A stretch of 64,000 nucleotides of DNA from Adineta steineri (lineage: Eukaryota; Rotifera; Eurotatoria; Adinetida; Adinetidae). The stretch covers positions 313,283-377,282 of the forward strand of contig CAJNOI010000015.1 of NCBI GenBank assembly GCA_905250115.1, written 5' to 3'. The position numbers and the translations under genes are program-made. Below are positions 11,444 through 22,600 of the stretch, piece after piece. The notes under the pieces were generated by a model, which searched no databases, was not told the DNA's origin, and saw nothing but the letters and a program-made list of their open reading frames with translations. Numbering within the stretch: the first letter of the stretch is position 1; every line of letters starts with the position of its first letter.

Positions 11444-13575
11444 ATGTGTACTTTTAACTTATATGTCGGTGTACTTTTTTTTATCGTATCAAAAATTTCT
11501 GGAAATGATAATATTACTTATCCAAATTTTCCTAGACAAGCAGAATTTATTCGTGAAAATATCATAACTCAAGGTCAATATAAACGTGTATCATCTGAAT
11601 TTATTTTTGATTCGTATAATGATCGTCTTATTGAAATTAATGATGAAAATATAATCTATTCGAATTATACAATACTTCGAAAATCTATTTATCCAAGAAA
11701 TCATTTAAAACAATGTAATGTCTATCCAATAGATGTTAATAATCCACCTGATGGATTATCTGCTTGGACAAATCCGGATATGGGAACAACACATATTCGA
11801 CCATTGAATGATATTTTCAATTTTCCACTAAATGCTATCTATCTTGGTGAAACAATGTTACGTGGATATATTTATGTGAATCAATGGATATCAACAATAT
11901 CCAATGATTTAGAAATGATTTGGTCATTTTCGAAATCAAATTATCCAATGCCTTGGAATCCGGAAAATTTTTCTATTCCTGTACAAATTATTAAACGACA
12001 AAAATCAGATGGAGTTATTCTAGAAGTAACAAATATTTTTAGTTATAAAACAATAATTACTAAAACACATTTAATATCACCACCAAGTGGGATTTTTTGT
12101 GTAAATTTAACTGCAGCAGATGATCTTATAAGTCTTCAAGATGTTGGTATAAATTTTCCTGAGAGATTTAGTGTTCGTATTGATGTTTCAAGTACATCAC
12201 AATTTCTTTGGCATTCAGTTCATCTTCGTTATCTTTCATTAAATGGACAAAAATTCATTCGTTATGATTATACACCATTTGATAATACACAAAATCCAGT
12301 AACAATTATACTTGATAATACTGACGGTGTACAACGTTCATATAAAATCGATCGTCACACAGGTTCATGTATTATAAATGATTCTGTTGAAATTGTTTTA
12401 ACGTCATCTGTTTTACATAATCCAATTGAAACATTGATTAAATATGAAAGTCTTCTTCTTACAAATCCACCGCATCATATTTTTCAATATACTGGTAATC
12501 GTCAATGTCGTGGATCAATTTTATGTTCAATTTTTGTTGCACAATTATCTGGATTTCCAACTGACTCACAAGAAGATTGGACAATGACAAATATTGAATG
12601 GGGATGGTCAAAACGAAATATCGATCATAATGATTCTCCATATGATTATCCAGTTCATCTTAATTTAAATTTATATAGAAAAAATTCCGAACCACCAGCT
12701 ACGATTCATTATGAATTTTATGATTATCATACAGAAGTTCATCTGAATGAATTTGATGTTAATTTATGTTATCGATCAAATCAACTATGGTATAATCATT
12801 TAGCATTTCAACTTAAAATTACAAATCAATCAACAACAGATGGCATTGAAAATGTTATAATTAATCGGTAAATATTTATATACAATTTTTTTTATTTATT
12901 TTTTCTTTATTTATTTCTAGACGACGTTTAGGTGAATACATTCGTAATCAAATGATGGGAATAATGTCATTAAAATATTTACGTATATCTCAACTTGAAC
13001 TTGATCATCATCCAAATGAACCAGGTCATAATGATACACTTTATTGTATATTTACTTTACTTGATCGAACACCTTTTGTTGATCCAAATTCTGAAACTGA
13101 AGTACTTGATGCGAAAAATAAACTTGAAAATGCTATTAATTCGGGTGAATTTCATTTTACAACTGATGATAAGCTTTCAATTGAAGCAATAAAAAATTCA
13201 TTAGAAGATGTTCGATATTTCTATGTATTCAATCCTAATATTACAAGTAATCAAACAATTTCTTTTAGTAATACAACTGTACATGTAAATCGAACTATTA
13301 TTGAAACAGTTGAAGAAGTTTATGAAAAAATTCAATATTCAGATGGAGCGCAAGCTGGTGCAGTTATTGGTGGAATGATTGTTGGAATTCTAATAGGACT
13401 TTCTCTGACATTTATTGTAGTATTTATGATCAAAAAAAAAGCAAATGCATCTCCAACTGGTGGTCTTACATTTCGAAATTTTAATTTTCGTGTAAGTAAT
13501 AATCGAACACAAGATGATCTATCAAGTATTGCTATGGAAAATCCAATACATAGTAGAAATAAAACATCTACCTAA
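11444..13575 (+). CDS. secreted/type I membrane protein, LolA-like-domain type, copy B
   Basis: Exons 11444-12867 and 12921-13575, separated by a 53-bp intron (GTAAAT...TTCTAG), give 692 residues in frame. There is a signal peptide (CTFNLYVGVLFFIVSKISG). The extracellular region has cysteine-containing motifs matching copy A: PPSGIFCVN against TPSGAYCPN, and YTGNRQCRGSILCSIF against YTGLTGCGREHIQCHRW. The membrane helix is near residue 630 (AVIGGMIVGILIGLSLTFIV), followed by a basic stop-transfer stretch (MIKKK) and a cytoplasmic tail of about 50 residues, longer than in copy A. Copy B differs much from copy A in sequence but shares architecture and intron position. An AATAAA is at 13613-13618. 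Function is unknown; the family call is tentative. Confidence 0.75.
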
Positions 13576-15645
13576 ATGTTTTTATAATTTTCTTTTGTTT
13601 TTATATTATAAAAATAAAAGATTCTGTATTATATAAATATGAATGTGAGCAAAAGATAATTCAAGATAATAACTTTAGACGTGTCTATATTATCACTGAT
13701 ATGCAATTCGCGGAGAACTGTTGTATTAATAGAATTTCTTTTTTGCTACAAAATATCTTCGCTGATCTATAACATACTCAAGTACAACATTGATAAAACA
13801 TCGAATTTTTTGGAATTCGGTAGATAATTTCAAATATGAATGATATTAAGTCATACTAACTCGTGTACTATGATTAGATGAATGATAACTAATAATCATC
13901 TTAACTTTATACTTATTAGTTAACTTCAGAAAACAAGAAATCTACTAAGTTAAGACCTTTTATTATGGAACATAATATTAGGATCATTAAATCTAAATAA
14001 AAATATTAATGAAAGCTTAGACTAACTCCGTTAGACAGGAATTATATATGAGAAGAATATCTGTTACATTATAATATTTCATTTCAGTTACAAATTTTTC
14101 AATAGTACTTTAAAAGTTTTTCATGAATATAATCGTACGTCTTTGATGCATTAATAAACTTAATAAGAATTATATTAGAACTTATTATATGGTAATTCTA
14201 TACAGTCCAATGTTAGTTAAATGCAGAAAAGTTTGTTTCTTCTAAGATCATGGGGTAGAATAATAATTGAATCACGTTTCTTTACAATACTCTCCGATTC
14301 ATATTCATATAATTCTGACGTAAAAATAATTAAGATACGCCTCCATACATATATTCCCGTATTTAATGTTATATAGAGAGGCTAAATTTAGCTTCTTTCA
14401 TGCATTTAAATATTGAAAGATCGAGCATTTCATATAAGTTAATTTATCGATCATGTATTATACTCAATAAATTCACAAAAATCTCAAGTTAATTTATCAG
14501 AAAATTTATTTTTCTTTATGTACAAAAAATACACATGTCATCGTATTAGTATTTAATATTGATTTGACTATTGACTTTGAGAATATTTTCTATGACTCAC
14601 ATTGCAAATATTTTCATCTTCCGTTTTATGCTAATCTATCATATTTAATATAACTCGTCTTACATAGATGTTATTCAAACCCTTGAAAGCAAACGAAACT
14701 AGCAGCAAGAACAATCTTTATCATGAAATTATATTAAGTATGAAAAAAAAAATTAATAATTTATTTTCTGAATAGCTCTCGAAATTTAAAACTATTTCTG
14801 TTCGATCCGTATCAAATGGGTTTTAGCCTATGTTTATTAAACTTAACAAATGAAGGTTTCTATATAGAATTGAAAAATTCGAAGATAGAACCCACTAAGA
14901 GAAGAAATATATATAAATAAAACTCTTAATGGCATTATGTAGGTACATGACATAGTCATTTCGTTAACGACTTTTGATTATTAATTCAGAAGATAACATA
15001 TTCAAATCTATTATCAATAAATTAGATATATATATTTTCTAAAAAACAGACGTTTTCACGCATGAAAAGAATCTAATTTCAAGTAAATCTTCATACAAAG
15101 AATGCATATTTCCGCCTGTCGAATTCTTCATTCTAGATTAGATTAGTCATTACGATAGTAAATCTATATTTAGTACTGTAAAATATAAATAATTTAATAT
15201 TTTTTTCTTTTTCTTTATAAAAGAAAAAGATATTTAATTTTTTAGAAATGTAGAAGAAGAAGAAAAGACGGATATAAAAGTCTATGTAAGGTCTATAGAT
15301 CAAATATTCTTATTTTCTATTCTCTAAGAAATACGTCGTTCATTTTATTTGTTAAACTGCGTATCAGCGCCCTCTCATGTCATTTTCTAATGACGTCAAA
15401 AGTGATTCATTGATAAGAAACAGAGAACGAAAAGAAAAAAAAACGATGATGTATCAGATGATAAATAAATAATAAAAAGATTGCATGTCTAGAACTTATT
15501 TCATTTGTTTTAAGTAAATAATTATCAATGAATCATTACATTTATTTATAAAGAAGAAGAAACTTCTTTTTTCCTTCTTTCTTTCACATTGCTGTTTATT
15601 CTTTCAATACTCTACCAGTGTCTTTTAGATTCAAATTAAATAAAT
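13576..15645. other. intergenic region upstream of SERINC
   Basis: About 2 kb of AT-rich DNA without convincing open frames. The last 300 bp are less AT-biased and contain a GCGCCCTCT motif (15367-15375) and a palindromic TGACGTCA (15391-15398). They are the likely SERINC promoter. Nothing was recognised in the rest. Confidence 0.5.
15391..15398. promoter_or_regulatory. CRE-like palindrome TGACGTCA
   Basis: A perfect TGACGTCA, the consensus bound by CREB/ATF bZIP factors in animals, lies about 250 bp before the SERINC start codon. A GCGCCCTCT motif lies 15 bp upstream. Function here is inferred from sequence only. Confidence 0.4.
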
Positions 15646-17502
15646 ATGGGTTGTGTTCTTGGCGCAGTAAGTTTTATTAATTACAACTGAAATTATAAAA
15701 AAATATGAAATATTATTTTTCATCTTAGCTTGGATGTTGTTTTGGATCAGCAGCTTGCAGTCTTTGCTGTGCTTGTTGTCCATCAACACGTAATTCATTA
15801 GCAACACGTTTAGCTTATGGAGTACTTTTACTTATTGGAATGGTTATATCCTGGATATTTTTAATACCAGAACTTGCAGATACACTTGCAAAAGTAAACA
15901 AAAAAAAATTAATTATTAAAAAAAAACCAATCTTATTATTTTAATTAGATACCAGCACTTTGTAAACAAAGTGCAGTAAATGTAGCTGGTATAGAAATAA
16001 GTCCGGGGCAAATAGAATGTGACAAATTTGTTGGTTATTTAAGTGTATATCGAATACAATTTTCATTAGCATGTTTCTTCTTTATAATGATGGTTTTAAT
16101 GTTATGTGTTAAACGATCAAAAGATCCTCGAAGTGCAATACAGAATGGGTAAAATAATTAAATATTTATTATAGTTTTTTTACGAATTTAATTTAGATTT
16201 TGGTTTTGGAAAATCTTAATTATTATTGGTATCTGTATTGGAGCATTCTTTATTCCAAGTCAAGGATTTGCACCAGGTAAATGTCATAAGATTAATTCTT
16301 TGAATATATTAAAAAAACTTTTTTTCTAGCTATAATGGTTATTGGAAGTATTTGTGGATTTATATTCATATTACTTCAACTTATTCTTCTCGTTGATTTC
16401 GCTCATAGGTTTGTTTTTTTTTCTTAAATTTCTATCGAAAAATATTTCGTTTCTGTCATATTTTATAGTTGGAATGAAAGTTGGGTTGGAAAAGGTGAAG
16501 ATGGCAGTAAAATACATTATTTTGGTCTGATATTTTTTACAGCAACATTCTATATTCTATCAATTGTTGCCATTGTACTCTTATATGTTTACTATGCATC
16601 TAAAGCAACATGCGGTCTTAACATATTTTTCATAACAATAAATCTTGTATTATGTATTATTGTATCTGTTGTATCAGTATTACCAGTGGTTCAAAATTAT
16701 CATTCAACATCGGGTTTATTACAATCATCATTTGTGACATTATATGTTATATTTTTGACATGGTCAGCTATAACAAGTGAAAAACCTGGTATTAAAAAAA
16801 TTCATTGAAAAGAAAATCAATAAAAGAAATAATTTATTTTAGATGCAACTTGTAATCCATCATGGTATGATTTTAATAAGAATGGAAATTCAACAATGAA
16901 TGAAGTAACTGGCAGTGGCTCAGTTGGTGTTTCATCAATTGTAGCTTTAGTTATATTCTTTGGATTGATTGTTTATTCAGCGTAAGTATTCATTGTATGG
17001 TTTCGAAGTCAGAAAAAAAAGAAGAAAATGATTTTTTTTTCTAGATTGACAAGTTCAACAAAATCATCAGGTGGTAAATTGTTAGGAATATCAGGAAATG
17101 AAGAAACAGGAACGCCTGTTACAGATACAGGTATAAAAATAAACATTTACATTTTTAGTTATATTTTTAGCTATAAAAATTTTCTTTTATAGAAGGTGGC
17201 AAAAGCTATGATGATGAAGAACAAGCAGTTGCTTATAATTATTCTTTATTTCATTTTATGTTCTTTTTGGCTTCATTTTATGTCATGATGACGTTAACAA
17301 AGTAAACGAAAGGATTTTATTTAGATTAAAATTTATTTTCTTTTCCGTTTCTAGTTGGTTTAAACCAACGAATAATTTAAATAATTTTCGTCAAAGTGAT
17401 GCAGCTGTTTGGGTTAAAATATCTTCATCATGGACATGTTTATTACTTTATTTTTGGTCAGTTATAGCACCATGCGTGTTTCGCAACCGAGATTTCTCGT
17501 AA
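15646..17502 (+). CDS. SERINC: serine incorporator (SERINC/TMS1 family)
   Basis: Multi-pass membrane protein of the SERINC/TDE1/TMS1 family; family members are implicated in supplying serine for phosphatidylserine/sphingolipid synthesis and in moving lipids across the bilayer. I trace ten exons in frame: 15646-15666, 15729-15893, 15949-16148, 16197-16276, 16330-16408, 16469-16788, 16843-16981, 17045-17130, 17193-17301 and 17355-17502, for 448 residues. Family hallmarks are the cysteine-rich start (MGCVLGALGCCFGSAACSLC), the RLAYGVLLL segment, CVKRSKDPRSAIQNGFWFWK, the SWNESWVGKGE segment, and a C-terminal YNYSLFHFMFFLASFYVMMTLTNWFKP with CVFRNRDFS at the end. The first exon is only 21 nt. Introns are 47-64 bp. 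The copy looks complete; the paralogue number (SERINC1-5) cannot be assigned. Confidence 0.95.
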
Positions 17503-17755
17503 ATACATCGAAATGAACTTTTTTTTTTGTGAATGATCTTCTCTTTTGCAATATTGCATTATCTATACATGTATTTAGAAAAAACAAAATTTTCTTTTTA
17601 TTATATCTATCGTATTGTTCGTCATATGCACATTTACACATATGCATTCTATATATTTAACGTTCGAAACATCTTTTCTCTCTCTCTCTTTTTTTTGTGA
17701 CATTATATAAATAAATAAACGAAAAACAAAGACTACTAAAAAATAAAGTATTGAA
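17503..17755. terminator. convergent 3' ends of SERINC and SIRT1
   Basis: 253 bp between the two stop codons. Plus-strand AATAAA hexamers lie at 17710-17715 and 17742-17747, beyond a minus-strand AATAAA at 17597-17602 (read as TTTATT). If these are used, the two 3' UTRs overlap by at least 100 bp. A short (TC)n tract lies near 17679. Confidence 0.45.
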
Positions 17756-19321
17756 TCATTCGGGTTGTTTTCTTGATAATTCTTCTTCATCGGTAGATTC
17801 ATTATCATCACCATCATCTTCATCATCATCCTCATCCTCATCGGATGACAAATCTATTTCAGCTCCTGGAAATATATATTGTCTTGGTGGATATGATATA
17901 TAAGATGAATTCTGATTGAATAGTGAAGAATTTTTAAGTGATAATAATGTTTGTTTTTGTGGATTTGACGATTCAATTGGTACTTTAGATTCTAATGATG
18001 TTGGAGAAAGTGATGATTCTTGTTTATCATTATCTGATGAAATTTTCTGTTTTTTTCTTTGTGGTTCTTCTGGTTCAATTAGATTTTCAGAAGATATTTC
18101 AGTTAACAAATTTTCATTTGGAATTTTCATTTGTGAAAATGCTGGATCAATTTTAGCTAAACGTAAACATATTTCATTAATAATAACATCACAATTTCCT
18201 AATAATTCAATATCAAATGTTTTATGTGGTAAACGTTCACGATTAATTAATATTTGTGGTATATCATTTGATAATAATTCTGATACAAGTGAAACTGGTT
18301 TAACTTTTAAACTTGAACCCATAACAATTAATAAGTCACATTTCGTTTTATCTATTGAAATTGCTTTATGAAAATCATCTGGTAATTGTTCACCAAAAAA
18401 TACAATATCTGGTTTAAGTATAGCATCTTGTATATCTTCCGGACATTTCGGACAATGTGGAATTTTTTGTTGTAAAATTTCATGTTTTATTTCATCACTT
18501 TTAACTGTATAATGACAAATACGACATGTTGCACTTGAAAATGATCCATGACATTGAATAAGACGTGTTATTGGACATAAATGTTCTAATGAATCAATAT
18601 TTTGTGTATAATTACGTAGTAATTTATCTTGTCGTTCTAATTCACTAATAAAATAATGAGCTAATGATGGTTGATATTGTCCAGGCCATATTTCTTTCGC
18701 AAAACGAAAAAATGGTCGTGGATCTTGAGTAAAATATTCTATATCAAACATCGATTGTGGATTTGGTAATTCAGGAAATTCTTCATGTAAACGTGCATAT
18801 ATACCATTACGTGAACGAAAATCAGGTACTAAAAGAAAAATAGTTTGTTAAAGAAAGGGTCTATATGAAAAATATTTACTTCCACAACTAACTGATATAC
18901 CAGCTCCAGTTAAAATAAGAATATTTTTTCGTGTACGTATTAATTCAACAGCATCATCAAGTGTTTGATATTGTTCAAGTGCTTTTCGTTGACGAATTGG
19001 TAAAAAGAGATTCATAAGAATTTCATACAATGTTGATGGAGAAATATCATCCGGTAGACCAGGTATAATCCGAGAAAGTAACGGACGTAGATCTACACCA
19101 CTACGCATTTGTTCATCAAGCCATTCAAATGTTAAATCATTTGGTAATTCATCATCATCATCACTAACCCAATGCGAATCATCGGAATCCGTATCTGAAC
19201 TTGATGATGGTTTATTTGATGGTACTGGTGGTGGATCAGAAATTTCATTAGATGCTTCATTATGATTTATTGAAGCTGTGGTTTCAGTTGAAGTAAGATC
19301 AATTGCTGGATTTGATGACAT
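17756..19321 (-). CDS. SIRT1: NAD-dependent protein deacetylase, SIRT1 type
   Basis: Class III histone/protein deacetylase, usually nuclear. Exons 19321-18880 and 18828-17756 flank a 51-bp intron, for 504 residues. The N-terminus is acidic and Ser-rich. The sirtuin core begins near residue 138 with GAGISVSCG and continues as IPDFRSRNGIYARL across the splice. TQNIDSLE and QCHGS carry the catalytic His (about residue 241). The zinc cysteines are in CRIC (249, 252) and CPKC (273, 276). FFGEQLP, MGSSLKV and LINRE complete the NAD pocket. After a low-complexity linker, PPRQYIFPGAEIDLSSDEDE matches the C-terminal ESA segment that completes the vertebrate SIRT1 core, which makes SIRT1 rather than SIRT2/3 the call. 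A long acidic tail follows. It is shorter than human SIRT1 because both tails are reduced. Confidence 0.95.
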
Positions 19322-19620
19322 TTTAAATTCTGTCTTTTTATTGGAAAAGATAAATATATGAATGAATAACCAGTTTTAAGAGAGTCAATCAAGAAGGTTT
19401 ATAATAAATTTTCAAAATAAATATTTTATTTCAATATTTTTTAGTTTTTAATGAGAAAAAATAATCTAAATTTAAAAAATATTTTGTTTAATTACTTACG
19501 ACTAACGCCATCTATTAAAATTTTGAAGAGGTTGTTGCTACTATGCATTAATGAACTTAAACATTGTTCATGGTCGAAAATAAAAACTTCATTTTAGTTA
19601 ATATTTGAACAAATTGATAA
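19322..19620. promoter_or_regulatory. bidirectional promoter of SIRT1 and TTC21B
   Basis: The two start codons point away from each other across 299 bp. The interval is AT-rich except for ACGCCATCTATTA at 19505-19517, a motif that recurs upstream of PRPF18 and STK11. Its core CGCCAT resembles YY1/Pho-type sites. Use of the motif is an inference. Confidence 0.55.
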
Positions 19621-22600
19621 ATGGCTGAAAAAGATTTATATAATTTGGTAACGAATAATAATTTATTTTTGAAATTCTCTATTCAATATTACATATTTAG
19701 AGCAAAATTTTCTATTATTTTCGTGAAAAATATTATAATCAAGCATATGTATCAGCAAATGAAGGTTTAAAACGTTTTGTTAATGATGGAATACTTAAAT
19801 TCTATTCAGCATTAGCACAACTTATGAATGGTAAGATTTACAAATACATAACGCAAAAGAAAATGATGTTATTAGAACTAAATTTGATTGCGAATTATTG
19901 CTTATTTTTGAAATTCTAGCACGATTAAATGAATCAATGCGTGAATTAGAACAATTACGTATAAAACCAGAATTAAGTGTTGCAACACTTATAGCATTAA
20001 TATATGCTCATAAACAACATAAAACACAAGGTATGAATAAAACTAATCTCTAGAAAACATGACTGAATTTTTTTTGTTTTTTATAGATCGTGAAGCAATT
20101 ACAGAATATGAAAGTAAAGTTAAAGAATTACGTAAACAAGCTGATGATGTGGTAGATAGATTAAACTTTGAAGAGAAAAAAAACCTAGTTGTTTTGTTTT
20201 TATCTAGGCTTTATTTTATGCGGCACATACATTATATATTACTGGTAAACCAGATAAAGCAACAGAATATATTGATCGAGCAACAAAACAAAATCAAACA
20301 AATTTTTTTGTAAAAATAAAAAAGAATATCTTTCAATTCTTACTCTTCTGTTTAGGCTTCAAGTTTGAAAGGTTGGATATTAATAGCAACTGATGTTCCG
20401 AAAGAATCTAAACAATATTTTGAGGCTGCTTTAAAGTAAATCAATACGATTTTTAATATTTATCAAGTTAGTTTTTTATTCAATATAGACTTGAAAGTAA
20501 CTTTCCTGATGCTGCATTTGGTTATGCAAAATATCGTGAAATACGTTCAAACTTTTCTCAAGCACTCGAATATGTTAATCGTGTATTAGCAACTAGAAGC
20601 GATTATTTACCAGCTGTTTTAGAAAATATGAAATTACAATTATGTATGCAGGACTGGGAACAATGCGAAGATGTTGCTCAAAGGTAATTCATTTCGAATT
20701 TTAAGAAAACATATATTGGTTTAATTATTAATAGAGCATTTCGTATTGATTCCAATTGTGTTGAAGCACATAAGTATCATTATCTTTATTTAATATGTAA
20801 AGAAGGAAATTATAGTGATGTAAGTTATAAAAACAATCTAATAGATTTATTTTTGTCATCGTTTATATAAAGGCACAACAAGCATTTACTCAACTTTTAC
20901 AAGCACTTGATATATCTGAACCAAGAGGTGCTTGGCAATATTATGAAATCTCACAAGTTGTTGCAAGAGTGGTATGAATATATCCTTCATTTAATGTAAA
21001 ACGACATAAATACATATATTTAGTGTGGACGAAATCCTCAAATTCTTCATCATAGTGATACACTTCTTCAACGTGCTTTAGAAATGGATTCATCAAATAC
21101 AGAATATCTTATTGAAGCTGGTTATCAAGCATTAATGGGAAATAAAATAAATGATGCTATTAAATTCTATAAAACTGCAGGAAAAACACAAGCAGATAGT
21201 ATAGCAGCTGTTTACGGTTAGTTTATTTCAAAATGAATTCATATTTTTATCGAATAATATTTCTAGGTATTATTCATTGTCAAATATTGGAAGGAAAATA
21301 TAATGATGCAAAACAACAAATTGAATTTCAAAATGAAGTTCAAACAGCAAATACTTCTGTAAATATTGAATAATTACTTTTTTCCAGAAGAGAGAGAAAC
21401 TAAATTCTATCTAGGAACTTGCTCATCTCAAAGCTCTTCTTGCTAAAAATGAAAATGTCCTACCAGCAGATCAAATCGTACATCTATTTGATATAGCTGC
21501 TGAACAACATTTTAAAAATCTTCGAGTAAGTTTTTGTTAATATTTAGATTTTTCTAAAAAGAAATTTGTTTATAGGGTTTACCATTAGGTAAAAAATATT
21601 TACTTTGTCTAAATCCAGATTTTATTCTTGAAATTATTCGTGAATATATGGTTAATACATCTTCACAAGTAATTCTTTTAATTTATTGAGAAGAAAATAG
21701 AAAATAATTTTTTTTTGTTTATTAAAGCCAATTGAACCAGGTCAAACTCTTGATCCTTGTCTTCGAAAAGCAAGTGGAATTCTTGAACAATTAACAAGAG
21801 CTGTACCAGGTTTACTTGAAGGTCTTTTTCTTTTGGCTAAAGTCAAATATTTATCGGGTGAAATGAATGAAGCAAAAGCTACACTTCGTCGAATAATTGA
21901 TCAAGAAGCAACATATTCGGATGCATATATACTTCTAGCACAAGTTCATACACGTGAAGGCAATATTAATCAAGCATATGAATCATTAGAGCATGGTTTA
22001 TCATATAATTTTGATTTAAAAACTCATCCATTATATCATTTAATACGTGCAAGAATTTTAAAGAAAGAAAAAAAATATGAAGAAGCTTGTAAATTATTAC
22101 AAAGTGCATTAAATTTAACGGGAATTAAAAAACGTCAAGAAACTGAAACATTAAAAACGCCACGATCAAAATCCGATGGAAATGCTTCAAGTATTCAAAC
22201 ATCTATACAAGATCGTGCTAGTGTTTATTTAGAATTAGCTGAAATACAATTATTACTTAATCGTGTACATGAAGCAAGTATTTTATTACAAGAAGCAAGT
22301 TCAGAATTTCAAGGTACAAGCGAAGAATCACGAATATTATTAACAAATGTTGATTTGGCATTGAAACGTGGTGATATTAATCAAGCAATTGAAACTTTAT
22401 TACAGATTAAATCTGATCAAGCATATTATGTACCAGCAAGAGAAAAATTAGCTGAAATTTATTTGAAACATCGAAGAGATAAAAAATTATATATTAAAAC
22501 TTATAAAGAACTTGTTGATCGAGATCCAACACCACAAGCTTTAGTTATCTTAGGAGATGCATACATGAGTATTATGGAGGTTTGTATAAGTATAAAATTT

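Noticed and set aside
9193..13575. Inverted pair considered as a transposon with inverted arms
   Set aside because: The arms are diverged coding genes with introns, signal peptides and membrane helices; no terminal repeats or transposase.
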